This document shows, one piece after another, positions 25,496-34,012 of a stretch of DNA of 64,000 bases. The notes beneath the pieces are model-generated. The model ran no database searches. It saw only the letters and a list, made by a program, of their open reading frames with translations, and was not told where the DNA came from. The DNA is from Lacinutrix venerupis (GTDB taxonomy: Bacteria; Bacteroidota; Bacteroidia; Flavobacteriales; Flavobacteriaceae). The position numbers were made by a program, and so were the translations under genes. The stretch's first letter is position 1. The number at the start of each line of letters is the position of its first letter. Location of the stretch: assembly GCF_003663945.1 (NCBI RefSeq), contig NZ_RCCH01000002.1, positions 124,001 through 188,000 of the forward strand, in the 5' to 3' direction.

Positions 25496-26584
25496 TTATG
25501 CCTTCGGGTAATCTGTGTAACCTTCAGGTCCTGTGGTGTAAAATGTATCTTTATCCCAATCTGCTAATTCAATATTATTTTCAAAACGCTCCACTAAATC
25601 TGGATTAGAAATAAATGGCTTTCCGTAGGCTACTAAATCGGCATCACCAGCTTCTAAAACTTGGTTTCCTTTGTCCTGATCAAAATCGGTATTAATCATT
25701 AATGTTCCGTTGTACAAAGGTCTAAAATGTTTTGCTATTTCTGTGACAGCAAAAGGCACTTCAGAGACATCTGTAAAAGGTTCTGATAAGTGAATATAGG
25801 CTAAATTGTAATCGTTTAATTTTTTAATGATGTATTCAAACGTAGGAATAGTTTCTTCATCTACCGTAATTCCAGACATACCATGTAACGACGGATTAAA
25901 TCGTGCGCCAATTTTTTCCTGAGGAATCACTTCTTTTATAGCATCTAAAACTTCAAAAAAGAAACGTGCTCTATTTTCAATAGAACCTCCATATTCATCG
26001 GTTCTTTCATTTGAACAGCCATTAAAAAATTGCTGAAACAAATAACCGTTAGACGAATGTATTTCTACACCATCAAAACCAGCTTTTACTGCATTTGCTG
26101 CAGCATCTTGAAAATCTTTAATCGTTTGTTTAATCTCTTCAATAGTCATTGCTTTTGGTGTCACAGTTTCCTTGAAGCCATCTGGTGTAAACGATTTAGC
26201 GTTAGGATTTATGGCTGAAGCCGAAACTGGCAGGTCACCATCGTGAAAATCTGGATGAGACATACGGCCTACATGCCATAATTGAATGAAAATTTTTCCG
26301 CCTTTATCGTGTACACGTTTGGTTACTTTTTTCCAACCTTCTACTTGTGCTTCTGTGTGGATTCCTGGTGTGTTTATATATCCAACAGCTTGTTTAGAAA
26401 CTTGAGAGCCTTCGGTAATTATTAATCCAGCCGATGCACGTTGCTCGTAATACAAACCATGTAAATCGTTAGTTGGTACTTTACCGTCATTATCTGCACG
26501 ACTACGCGTCATTGGTGCCATAACAACTCTATTATTTAATGATATATTTTTTTTATAAGGTGTTAAAAGGTGTTGTTTGCTCAT
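25496..26584 (-). CDS. Old Yellow Enzyme family alkene reductase (NemA-like)
   Basis: 362 residues with the OYE TIM-barrel pattern: NNRVVMAPMTRSRADNDGKV, GLIITEGSQVS, FIQLWHVGRMSHPDF, a catalytic H-x-x-N pair in GFDGVEIHSSNGYLFQQFFN, and ENRARFFFEVLDAI. It uses FMN and NAD(P)H to reduce activated C=C bonds, nitro esters and maleimides in the cytoplasm. It is transcribed away from a TetR gene that heads a detoxification operon, the same gene pairing as nemR/nemA in Escherichia coli. A 14-base palindrome lies in the intergenic region, so common repression by that TetR is plausible. Confidence 0.93.
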   Translation of the reverse strand: MSKQHLLTPYKKNISLNNRVVMAPMTRSRADNDGKVPTNDLHGLYYEQRASAGLIITEGSQVSKQAVGYINTPGIHTEAQVEGWKKVTKRVHDKGGKIFIQLWHVGRMSHPDFHDGDLPVSASAINPNAKSFTPDGFKETVTPKAMTIEEIKQTIKDFQDAAANAVKAGFDGVEIHSSNGYLFQQFFNGCSNERTDEYGGSIENRARFFFEVLDAIKEVIPQEKIGARFNPSLHGMSGITVDEETIPTFEYIIKKLNDYNLAYIHLSEPFTDVSEVPFAVTEIAKHFRPLYNGTLMINTDFDQDKGNQVLEAGDADLVAYGKPFISNPDLVERFENNIELADWDKDTFYTTGPEGYTDYPKA

Positions 26585-26608
26585 AGTAATTTTTGGTTTC
26601 TTTTTTTA

Positions 26609-26616
26609 CAAAACTA
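26609..26616 (-). promoter_or_regulatory. -7 box of the OYE gene
   Basis: On the minus strand TAGTTTTG fits TAnnTTTG, 25 bases upstream of the ATG at 26584. No good -33 element is seen. Confidence 0.4.
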
Positions 26617-26699
26617 TAATACAGGATTGTTTTTAACGACTAATTTTCAAAAGTTTAACGTAATTTTCTTTTAAAGTATAAACCTTTGTTAAAAAAAAG

Positions 26700-26713
26700 A
26701 ATGAACGTTCATT
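26700..26713. promoter_or_regulatory. TetR operator palindrome AATGAACGTTCATT
   Basis: A perfect 14-base palindrome whose core TGAACGTTCA resembles operators of AcrR/NemR-like TetR proteins. It ends 6 bases before the -7 box TATCTTTG of the tetR promoter, where bound protein would block RNA polymerase. Confidence 0.65.
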
Positions 26714-26719
26714 TTTACA

Positions 26720-26727
26720 TATCTTTG
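26720..26727 (+). promoter_or_regulatory. -7 box of the detoxification operon
   Basis: TATCTTTG, an exact TAnnTTTG match, 19 bases ahead of the tetR start at 26747. The -33 position is occupied by the palindrome. Confidence 0.6.
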
Positions 26728-26746
26728 CATCAGAATTTAAACAGAA

Positions 26747-27331
26747 ATGGCAAAACTTCAAAAAAGTATAGACAAACGAAACGCATTGGTAAAAGCGACA
26801 ATCGAGTTGGTAAACAACAACGGTTTTCATGCGACTCCAATGAGTAAAATAGCAAAAATGGCTAAGGTCTCACCTGCTACTATATACTTGTATTTTGAAA
26901 ATAAACAAGACCTTGTTAATCAAACTTACATAGAAGTTAAAGCTCAATATACAAGCTACGCTTTTGAAACGTATAATGAAACAATGTCTGTTGAAGAAGG
27001 TTTTAAACTCATTTGGAATCGCATTGCAGATTTTAAACTTAAAGAGTGCGAAAATGCTATGTTTTTAGCGCAATGTGATAATACACCAATGATAGATGAA
27101 GAAAGCAGACAAGAAGGTATTAAGCACTTGCAACCTCTACTCGACCTTTGGGAACGTGGCAGAAAAGAAGGCATTATAAAACCGTTGTCTGACTATTTAC
27201 TATATGCCTATGCTATAAATCCGTTATCGTTTTTAATGATTATTCAAAAACGAGGTGTTTTTACATTAGACAAAACGCATTTAGAAGAAGCTTATCAATC
27301 TGCTTGGAGCAGTATAAAAGTATGTCAATAA
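26747..27331 (+). CDS. TetR-family regulator heading the electrophile-detoxification operon
   Basis: 194 residues. Helix-turn-helix at residues ~15-60 (ATIELVNNNGFHATPMSKIA, KVSPATIYLYFENKQDLVNQ), then a helical ligand-binding domain. Cysteines occur in LKECENAMFLAQCDNTPM and near the C-terminus; the E. coli TetR protein NemR senses reactive carbonyls and chlorine through such a cysteine, so a similar thiol switch is possible but unproven. The gene starts a six-gene + strand run of oxidoreductases and a DJ-1 protein and is divergent from OYE. Confidence 0.88.
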   Translation: MAKLQKSIDKRNALVKATIELVNNNGFHATPMSKIAKMAKVSPATIYLYFENKQDLVNQTYIEVKAQYTSYAFETYNETMSVEEGFKLIWNRIADFKLKECENAMFLAQCDNTPMIDEESRQEGIKHLQPLLDLWERGRKEGIIKPLSDYLLYAYAINPLSFLMIIQKRGVFTLDKTHLEEAYQSAWSSIKVCQ

Positions 27332-27332
27332 C

Positions 27333-27998
27333 ATGAAAAAAAAAGCAATTATATTAGGTGCATCAGGATTAACAGGTGGTTTATTATTAAACCAACTTAT
27401 AGGTGATGAACGCTATAAAAGCATCAAGTTATTTTCGCGTTCTAAAATTGAAGGTTTACCTAGTAAAGTCACTCAATTTATAGGTGATTTATTAGAAATC
27501 GAACAATTTAAAAACGATTTTACTGGAGACCAAGTCTTCTGTTGTATTGGTACCACCAAAGCAAAAACACCAGATAAGGACTTGTATAAAAAAATAGATT
27601 ACGGTATTCCTGTTTCAGCAGCAAAATTAGCTAAAGCTAATGGTATTGAGACTTTTGTAGTCATTTCAGCATTAGGTGCAGATGCAAAAAGTAGCGTGTT
27701 TTACAATAAAACAAAAGGCGAAATGGAACGCGATGTGTTAAAGCAAGACATTAAAAAAACGTTCATTTTTCAACCGTCATTAATTGGTGGAAATCGTAAA
27801 GAAAGTCGCACTTTAGAAGACATTGGAAAAGCTATATTTAGAGTTATTCAGCCTTTATTCTTCGGGAAATTAAAGAAATACAAAATAACAAATCCAAAAC
27901 GTATGGCAAAAGCCATGATTAATCTGGCAAATAGCAAAAATTATTCTGAAGTCATTATTACTTCAAACGATATAAAACGAATCACAAAAAACAACTAA
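27333..27998 (+). CDS. NAD(P)H-binding atypical SDR protein
   Basis: 221 residues with the NmrA/HTATIP2-like Rossmann start KAIILGASGLTGGLLLNQLI (GxSGxxG) and later FCCIGTTKAKTPDK, FVVISALGAD and an intact YxxxK-like KTKGEMERDV. The family binds NAD(P)H and includes redox sensors and reductases; the specific reaction is unknown. It starts one base after the tetR stop, so the two are translationally coupled in the detoxification operon. Confidence 0.83.
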   Translation: MKKKAIILGASGLTGGLLLNQLIGDERYKSIKLFSRSKIEGLPSKVTQFIGDLLEIEQFKNDFTGDQVFCCIGTTKAKTPDKDLYKKIDYGIPVSAAKLAKANGIETFVVISALGADAKSSVFYNKTKGEMERDVLKQDIKKTFIFQPSLIGGNRKESRTLEDIGKAIFRVIQPLFFGKLKKYKITNPKRMAKAMINLANSKNYSEVIITSNDIKRITKNN

Positions 27999-28005
27999 AA
28001 AAACT

Positions 28006-28638
28006 ATGAAATTATTAGACAAATTAAATTGGAGATACGCAGCAAAAGCCATGAATGGTGAGAAAGTTTCCGAAGATAAAATAGAACGTATTTTAGAAGC
28101 TGCACGCTTAGCTCCAACATCATCAGGTTTACAGCCTTTTGAGATCATAGTAATTAAAAATAAAGACATTAAAGAAAAAATAAGAGAAGTTGGCTGGAAT
28201 CAATCTGTAATTACAGACTGTTCGCACCTATTCATTTTTGCCGCTTGGGATACTTACACAAAAGAGCGCATTAATTATATGTTCGATTTAACTAATGATG
28301 TTCGTGGCTTTAAAAACGAAGGTTGGGAAAACTATCGCCAACAATTATTAAACTCATATCCTCAAAAAGATGCAGAAGAAAACTTTAACCATGCTGCAAA
28401 ACAAGCGTACATTGCTTTTGCTCATGCTATAGTTGCTGCTGCTTACGAAGGTGTAGACACAACACCAATGGAAGGTTTTGATGCAGAAGCTGTAGATCAA
28501 ATTCTAGGACTACGCGCAAAAGGATTACGTAGTGCTGTGTTATTACCAGTTGGTTATAGAAAAGAAGATGAAGATTGGTTAGTAAATCTTGAAAAGGTTA
28601 GAAAACCTATGGACAAGATGGTAACCGTAATTGAATAA
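28006..28638 (+). CDS. NfsB-like nitroreductase (second copy)
   Basis: 210 residues, starting MKLLDKLNWRYAAKAMNGEK, with LAPTSSGLQPFEIIVIKNKD for FMN binding and the C-terminal YEGVDTTPMEGFDAEAVDQI. This is the same subfamily as the nitroreductase at 3.6-4.2 kb, but clearly diverged. The enzyme reduces nitro compounds and quinones with NAD(P)H. It is the third gene of the TetR-led operon, seven bases after the SDR-like gene. Confidence 0.9.
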   Translation: MKLLDKLNWRYAAKAMNGEKVSEDKIERILEAARLAPTSSGLQPFEIIVIKNKDIKEKIREVGWNQSVITDCSHLFIFAAWDTYTKERINYMFDLTNDVRGFKNEGWENYRQQLLNSYPQKDAEENFNHAAKQAYIAFAHAIVAAAYEGVDTTPMEGFDAEAVDQILGLRAKGLRSAVLLPVGYRKEDEDWLVNLEKVRKPMDKMVTVIE

Positions 28639-28646
28639 AAAAACAT

Positions 28647-29642
28647 ATGAAAACGATAAAATTAAAAAGTAGACCCGAAGGAAAACCTACACTTTCAAAT
28701 TTTGAATTTGTAGAAGAAGATAAATCACTAACCATTTCAGATGGAGAGATTTTATTAGAAGCAGCCTATGTTTCGGTTGACCCATATTTAAGAGGACGCA
28801 TGAGCGATGCAAAATCTTACGTTCCGCCTTTTAAATTAAACGAACCTGTTCACTCTGGTGTTGTGGCTAAAGTTTTAGAATCTAAAAACGAAAAATTCCA
28901 AGTTGGAGATTACGTTTCTGGTATGTTAAATTGGTCAACACAACAAGTGTCTAATGGTGAAGGTTTAAATAAAGTAGATCCAGAAAAAGCACCTTTGAGT
29001 ACTTATTTAGGTGTTTTAGGAATGACAGGTTTAACAGCCTATTTAGGTCTAACCGAAATAGGAAAACCTAAAGAAGGCGAAACTATTGTAGTCTCAGGAG
29101 CTGCAGGAGCAGTTGGTAGTGTTGTTGGACAAATAGCAAAAATACTAGGCTTACGTGTTATTGGTATTGCTGGTACAGATGAAAAAATCGAGATGCTAAA
29201 AAGTAAATTCGGTTTTGATGAAGGTATAAATTACAACACCACTAAAGACATGAAAGCTGCCATTGCAGAAGCTGCACCAAATGGTGTGGATGTGTATTTT
29301 GATAATGTTGGCGGACCAATTTCAGATGCTGTTTTATTCAGTATAAATCAATTTGCACGAATTATTATTTGTGGTGCCATTTCGGTTTATAACGAAACTG
29401 AATTACCTACTAGTTTAAGTGTTCAACCATTTTTAGTAAAAAACAGTGCGTTAATGCAAGGTTTTATAGTAAGTAATTATGCTGAAAAATTCCCGGAAGC
29501 CATTCAAAAATTAGCAGGTTGGTTAGCCGAAGAAAAATTAACCTATACAGAAACTATCGTTGATGGTTTCGATAATATTCCTCAAGCTTTTATCGATTTA
29601 TTTGAAGGTAAAAACAAAGGGAAAATGATTGTAAAAATATAA
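28647..29642 (+). CDS. NADP-dependent medium-chain reductase (CurA/alkenal reductase type)
   Basis: 331 residues of the zinc-free MDR family: VSVDPYLRGRMSDAKSYVPP near the start, GMTGLTAYLGLTEIGKPKEG, the nucleotide-binding VVSGAAGAVGSVVGQIAKI, and VDVYFDNVGGPISDAVL. Relatives (leukotriene B4 dehydrogenase, curcumin reductase CurA, plant alkenal reductases) saturate the C=C bond of enals and enones using NADPH. Fourth gene of the operon, eight bases after the nitroreductase; it suits a response to unsaturated electrophiles. Confidence 0.9.
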   Translation: MKTIKLKSRPEGKPTLSNFEFVEEDKSLTISDGEILLEAAYVSVDPYLRGRMSDAKSYVPPFKLNEPVHSGVVAKVLESKNEKFQVGDYVSGMLNWSTQQVSNGEGLNKVDPEKAPLSTYLGVLGMTGLTAYLGLTEIGKPKEGETIVVSGAAGAVGSVVGQIAKILGLRVIGIAGTDEKIEMLKSKFGFDEGINYNTTKDMKAAIAEAAPNGVDVYFDNVGGPISDAVLFSINQFARIIICGAISVYNETELPTSLSVQPFLVKNSALMQGFIVSNYAEKFPEAIQKLAGWLAEEKLTYTETIVDGFDNIPQAFIDLFEGKNKGKMIVKI

Positions 29643-29663
29643 TAACCAAAAAAGAAAAAGAAG

Positions 29664-30824
29664 ATGAACAATTTTGAATTTAAAAACCCAACCAAAATTA
29701 TTTTTGGAAAGGATACCATACAAAAAGTAAAAGAAGAAATTCCAGCAGATGCTAAAGTATTATTACTTTATGGAGGAGGAAGTATTAAGAAAAACGGAAT
29801 TTACGACCAAGTAAAAACCGCTTTAGCAGACGTTGATGTCACTGAGTTTGGAGGTATTCCTGCAAATCCAGAATACGCAACTTTAATGGAAGCTTTAAAA
29901 GTAATTAAAGATGAAAACATTACTTATTTACTAGCAGTTGGTGGTGGCTCTGTAATTGATGGAACTAAATTTTTATCTGCAGCTGCTGTGTACGATGGCG
30001 ATACACCTTGGGATATTTTAACTAAAAATATCAGAACCGAAAAAGGCATGCCTTTTGGTACTGTGTTAACCTTACCTGCAACAGGATCAGAAATGAATTC
30101 TGGAGCAGTAATTACACGTGAAGAAACTAAAGAAAAGCTTGCCATGGGTGGACCAGGTTTATTTCCTGTGTTTTCAATATTAGATCCGCAAGTGATAACG
30201 TCTATTCCAGAACGTCAATTAGCAAACGGATTAACTGATGCGTTTACACACGTTTTAGAACAATACATGACGTATCCAATTGGCGCTTTATTACAAGACC
30301 GTTTTGCAGAAAGCATTTTACAAACGTTAATTGAAGTTGCACCAACGGTTTTAAAAGACCCAACAGATTATAAAGCAGCTTCAAACTTTATGTGGAGTTG
30401 TACAATGGCATTAAATGGTTTAATACAAAAAGGTGTACCGACCGATTGGGCTGTACACGCTATTGGTCATGAGTTAACTGCTTTATTTGGTATTGATCAC
30501 GCACGTACTTTAGCAGTAATTGCACCAAGCCATTACAAGTTTAATTTTGAATCTAAAAAGGAAAAATTAGCACAATATGCTGAACGTGTTTGGAATATAA
30601 CTGAAGGTAGCACAGATGATAAAGCCTATGCTGCAATTGAAAAAACAGTTGCTTTTTTCCATGAATTAGGTATTGATACGAAACTATCAGACTACACAGA
30701 AGATTACGAAGGAACCGCAGAAAAAATCTCTGAACGTTTTACAAATCGTGGTTGGACAGGATTAGGTGAACACCAAAGTTTATCACCAGATAAAGTAGAG
30801 AAAATAGTTAAAATGGCTTACTAA
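29664..30824 (+). CDS. Iron-containing alcohol dehydrogenase (YqhD-like aldehyde reductase)
   Basis: 386 residues. It has GGGSIKKNGIYDQVKTAL, the nucleotide motif LAVGGGSVIDGTKFLSAAAV, TLPATGSEMNSGAVI, and metal ligands in DAFTHVLEQYM, AVHAIGHELTA and IDHARTLAVIAPSH. The sequence order is that of the YqhD/BDH group, which reduces short aldehydes, methylglyoxal and lipid-derived aldehydes with NADPH. In E. coli, yqhD belongs to the carbonyl-stress response. It lies 21 bases after the reductase in the same operon. Confidence 0.92.
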   Translation: MNNFEFKNPTKIIFGKDTIQKVKEEIPADAKVLLLYGGGSIKKNGIYDQVKTALADVDVTEFGGIPANPEYATLMEALKVIKDENITYLLAVGGGSVIDGTKFLSAAAVYDGDTPWDILTKNIRTEKGMPFGTVLTLPATGSEMNSGAVITREETKEKLAMGGPGLFPVFSILDPQVITSIPERQLANGLTDAFTHVLEQYMTYPIGALLQDRFAESILQTLIEVAPTVLKDPTDYKAASNFMWSCTMALNGLIQKGVPTDWAVHAIGHELTALFGIDHARTLAVIAPSHYKFNFESKKEKLAQYAERVWNITEGSTDDKAYAAIEKTVAFFHELGIDTKLSDYTEDYEGTAEKISERFTNRGWTGLGEHQSLSPDKVEKIVKMAY

Positions 30825-30840
30825 TTTTATAATTATTTAA

Positions 30841-31647
30841 ATGAAAATAATAAAAACGGTAGCCTTAGCGCTAACCATTATTACAGCCTCAAGTTGTAAA
30901 GATCAAACAAAAGAAACACCTTCTAAAAGCGTTTTAGAAGAAAAAACAGAAACCAAAAAAGAAAAAGAAATGAACGTATTATTTGTATTAACTTCTCACG
31001 ATAAATTAGGAGATACAGGAAAGAAAACAGGATTTTGGGTTGAAGAATTTGCAAATCCATATTACACATTATTAGATAAAGGCGCAAAAATTACTATTGC
31101 AACACCAAATGGTGGTGCTGCTCCAATAGATCCAAGTAGCGATTCGCCAGACGCTGCAACAGAAGATACTGAACGTTACAATAAAGACGAAGAAGCTAAA
31201 GCGTTAATTGCGAATACACACAAGTTAGCAGATATGAATGTAGACGATTTTGATGCTGTATTTTATCCAGGTGGTCATGGTCCATTATGGGATTTAGCAA
31301 ACGATGAAACGTCAATTGCTTTAATTGAAAAATTTAACAGTCAAGAGAAGCCTGTAGCATTTGTATGCCATGCTCCTGCTGCATTAAAAGGTGTTAAAGG
31401 AAAAGATGGAGAACCATTAGTAAAAGGTAAAAAAGTAACAGGATTTACTAACTCTGAAGAAGCTGCAGTTGGTTTAACAGACGTTGTTCCTTTTTTAGTA
31501 GAAGACATGTTAAATGAAAATGGTGGAATCTACTCTAAAAAAGAAGATTGGGCAGCTTACGCTGTTCAAGATGGTAATTTAATTACTGGTCAAAATCCAG
31601 CATCGTCTGAGTTAGTTGCAGAAAAATTATTAGAGCGTTTAAAGTAG
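30841..31647 (+). CDS. DJ-1/PfpI (Hsp31-like) protein with a lipoprotein signal
   Basis: 268 residues. The first ~20 (MKIIKTVALALTIITASSCK) form a lipoprotein signal with the lipobox ASSC, followed by a charged linker; the catalytic domain begins near residue 45 (MNVLFVLTSHDKLGDTGKKT). The nucleophile cysteine is in AFVCHAPAAL, with an upstream glutamate in GFWVEEFANP and the strand FDAVFYPGGHGPLWDL. Hsp31-type relatives act as glyoxalase III on methylglyoxal. The secretion signal is unusual for this family and would place it outside the cytoplasm. Last gene of the TetR operon, followed by a strong terminator. Confidence 0.88.
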   Translation: MKIIKTVALALTIITASSCKDQTKETPSKSVLEEKTETKKEKEMNVLFVLTSHDKLGDTGKKTGFWVEEFANPYYTLLDKGAKITIATPNGGAAPIDPSSDSPDAATEDTERYNKDEEAKALIANTHKLADMNVDDFDAVFYPGGHGPLWDLANDETSIALIEKFNSQEKPVAFVCHAPAALKGVKGKDGEPLVKGKKVTGFTNSEEAAVGLTDVVPFLVEDMLNENGGIYSKKEDWAAYAVQDGNLITGQNPASSELVAEKLLERLK

Positions 31648-31671
31648 TATTTTAAAAACTTAATTTTAATA

Positions 31672-31705
31672 AAAAAGTTGTTCGTATGCGAGCAACTTTT
31701 TTTTT
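31672..31705 (+). terminator. Rho-independent terminator of the detoxification operon
   Basis: Stem AAAAAGTTGTTCG / CGAGCAACTTTTT (one G-T pair) around TATG, followed by a T run. Confidence 0.88.
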
Positions 31706-31803
31706 GCAGTAATAAATCATTTATAATTAAACGTGTTGTTATTAAATTTATTAAATTTAATGTACGGAAAACGGAATAAGGTATATGGAATAAAATTACA
31801 TAA

Positions 31804-32541
31804 ATGACTGACAAAAACATAAACGCTTTATCAATTTTAAAAAAAGCAAACATTTTTGATGTATTGTTTTTTGCAACATTTATAACATGCATTGTTTTTA
31901 GTATTTTAAAGGAGAGAGCAGAACTTATATACATCTCTCCAATAGTAGTTGTAACTATTTTATTAAAATACATTAGCTTAACTAAAAAAAACGCAAATGT
32001 GCTTTTTATAATTACTTTACTCTCGCAAATTATTGCTAATTATCTCTCGTTTTACTCATTTCAAGATTATTTTACAGTAATAAGTTCACTAACAGGATTT
32101 TATTTATTACTATACTGTATAATATTAAGGAAGTATTTACATAAAATTGATTTAAAAAAATTAATTACTTTATCAGTAATAATAGGCTGCTTATTAGTTG
32201 GATATGTAATTTATTCTGTAGTAAGTTTAATAATAAGCTACATCCCAAATCATAATATAATTTATGTTCTAATTTGTGCTACTTGTCTGTTTATATATGT
32301 TATAATATTTGCAAGAATATTCCTAAATAACAACTATGAAAATACTGGTTTAATTTTTGCGTCTGGCATAGCATCTTTATTTAGTATTAGTTTATCTCCT
32401 ATTAACGAGTATTTTTTCTATAGCAAAACATTTACAGTACTTATTCTTATTTGTCATTATTTATCTATTTATTTATTCATGAAATTTATTTCAGAAACAA
32501 ATGCTGAAGACAAAAAAATTATTGACAAAAAATACTTTTAA
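31804..32541 (+). CDS. Polytopic membrane protein of unknown family
   Basis: 245 residues with about seven or eight hydrophobic segments (for example VLFFATFITCIVFSIL, LFIITLLSQIIANYL, LSVIIGCLLVGYVIYSVVSL, VLICATCLFIYVIIFARIF). The N-terminus is polar and the tail ends in a charged EDKKIIDKKYF. The topology resembles YhhN-like proteins, but I see no diagnostic motif. It stands alone on the + strand and its stop overlaps by four bases the end of the convergent AraC gene. Confidence 0.65.
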   Translation: MTDKNINALSILKKANIFDVLFFATFITCIVFSILKERAELIYISPIVVVTILLKYISLTKKNANVLFIITLLSQIIANYLSFYSFQDYFTVISSLTGFYLLLYCIILRKYLHKIDLKKLITLSVIIGCLLVGYVIYSVVSLIISYIPNHNIIYVLICATCLFIYVIIFARIFLNNNYENTGLIFASGIASLFSISLSPINEYFFYSKTFTVLILICHYLSIYLFMKFISETNAEDKKIIDKKYF

Positions 32542-33416
32542 TATGTGTGTTTTTTTTTAAATGCTATAGCTGTAATCCCAACTTTAGTCTTAAATAGTTT
32601 TGAAAAATGAGCATAATCAAAATAACCTAATACTTCTGCAGTTAAAGACAAAGAATTATTAGAATGAACTATTAATCGTTTTGCTTCTAAAATTACACGG
32701 TCTAAAATAAATTCTGAAGTGGTTTTATTTATTGTCGCTCTTGTAACTCTATTTAAATGCTTAGTTGTAATATTTAATGCATCTGCATAAAATTTAACTG
32801 TTTTTTCTGTTTTATAATGTAATTCTATTTCTCTCTCTAAGGCATTTAAAATACTTAAATAAGATGATGAAGCTACATCTTTTTTTGAAACGTTTGCTGT
32901 ATAATATCTTGATAAATCTATATAAGTTAAGTTGATTAAGCTCGCTAATTTTTGCTTTTTAAAGGCTAATTGACCGTAATATTCTTTATTAATAACATCA
33001 AAATGTTTTACCACATTATTCAGCTGAAAATCATCAAGTTGCAATTTAGGCATATTTTCTAATGAAAAGTAAAAAGGAAACTGACTTAAATTAGTATTGG
33101 TAAATTGAAAATGAAAAAAATCGGCAGTATGAAAAAAAATAAATCCTTTTGCGGGACTTGAAAAATGCCAACGATGCGTTTGTCCTGGACGTAAAAAAAA
33201 CACACTTCCTTTTGCTATATTATAACTATTAAAATCTATTTCGTGAGTTCCTTCTCCAGCAGTAAAACACACGCATAAATAAAAATCATGACTATGTGGT
33301 TTATGTACAATTTTTGCATTTTTTTTTAAATGCATACTTAAATCGTTACTATAAAAATCGACTAAGCTCTCTTGTTGCTCGAACTGGTTTATACTTAAAA
33401 CTGGTAAATTTTTCAT
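32538..33416 (-). CDS. AraC-family transcriptional regulator with cupin sensor domain
   Basis: 292 residues. The N-terminal AraC-binding cupin is clear (KIVHKPHSHDFYLCVCFTAG, GSVFFLRPGQTHRWHFSSPA), as is the C-terminal double helix-turn-helix (VKFYADALNITTKHLNRVTR, LSLTAEVLGYFDYAHFSKLF). The PHSHDF and PGQTHRW histidines fit a small-molecule or metal-dependent sensor. No obvious target lies beside it; the convergent membrane protein and the divergent DUF983 gene are its only neighbours. Confidence 0.88.
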   Translation of the reverse strand: MKNLPVLSINQFEQQESLVDFYSNDLSMHLKKNAKIVHKPHSHDFYLCVCFTAGEGTHEIDFNSYNIAKGSVFFLRPGQTHRWHFSSPAKGFIFFHTADFFHFQFTNTNLSQFPFYFSLENMPKLQLDDFQLNNVVKHFDVINKEYYGQLAFKKQKLASLINLTYIDLSRYYTANVSKKDVASSSYLSILNALEREIELHYKTEKTVKFYADALNITTKHLNRVTRATINKTTSEFILDRVILEAKRLIVHSNNSLSLTAEVLGYFDYAHFSKLFKTKVGITAIAFKKKHTY

Positions 33417-33487
33417 AACTCAAAAATATGTCTTAAATATACAAATAGTCGCATCATTTAAACAACATTACAAAAAGCAAATAATCT

Positions 33488-33495
33488 TAATTTTG
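33488..33495 (+). promoter_or_regulatory. -7 box of the first DUF983 gene
   Basis: TAATTTTG fits TAnnTTTG, 48 bases before the ATG at 33544. Confidence 0.4.
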
Positions 33496-33543
33496 TAAAA
33501 TAAAATTTACTAATAAAGCATTTTACTTTTAAATTTATTGATT

Positions 33544-33927
33544 ATGAAGTTTTTAAAAGGCACAAAAATTAACAGCATTTTTACAGGAAGTTGTCCTGTT
33601 TGTCAAAATGAAAGTATGTATACAGTAAAAAATCCCTATAATGTTACTAGCACCTTAACAATGCAAGAGCGTTGTAGCCATTGCAATACAAAATATAAAA
33701 TTGAACCTTCATTCTTTTTTGGAGCCATGTATGTTAGCTACCCTATTGGCCTTATTTTTGGGGCAGTGTGTTTATTTATTACTTATATACTTTTAAAACT
33801 CTCTTTATATACATCTTATGTTGTTTTAATTATATTTATGATACTCTGTTTACCAATTATTTTAAGGCTATCTAGAAATGTTTGGATTAACATATTTATG
33901 CATTTTGATAAAACTAAAGCACTTTAA
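33544..33927 (+). CDS. DUF983 zinc-ribbon membrane protein (copy 1)
   Basis: 127 residues from the ATG at 33544. A zinc-ribbon-like CPVC...CSHC pair (SCPVCQNESMY and ERCSHCNTKYKIEPSFF) is followed by two transmembrane segments and a conserved RLSRNVWINIF end. This is the DUF983 pattern; no function is established for the family. A close paralogue lies at 44.5 kb, with the same motifs in the same order. Confidence 0.85.
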   Translation: MKFLKGTKINSIFTGSCPVCQNESMYTVKNPYNVTSTLTMQERCSHCNTKYKIEPSFFFGAMYVSYPIGLIFGAVCLFITYILLKLSLYTSYVVLIIFMILCLPIILRLSRNVWINIFMHFDKTKAL

Positions 33928-33973
33928 TATTTAAAACATAAAAAAGGCTGTTATCAAAATCCATGTATAATAT

Positions 33974-34008
33974 TTAACTGTGCCATAAATGTATTACAAC
34001 ACAGTTAA
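33974..34008. terminator. Inverted repeat downstream of the recombinase gene
   Basis: TTAACTGTG (33974-33982) and CACAGTTAA (34000-34008) are perfect complements with a 17-base loop, ending just before the recombinase stop codon at 34013. It may be a terminator for the minus-strand gene or part of an attachment region; no strong T run follows. Confidence 0.4.
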
Positions 34009-34012
34009 TTTA

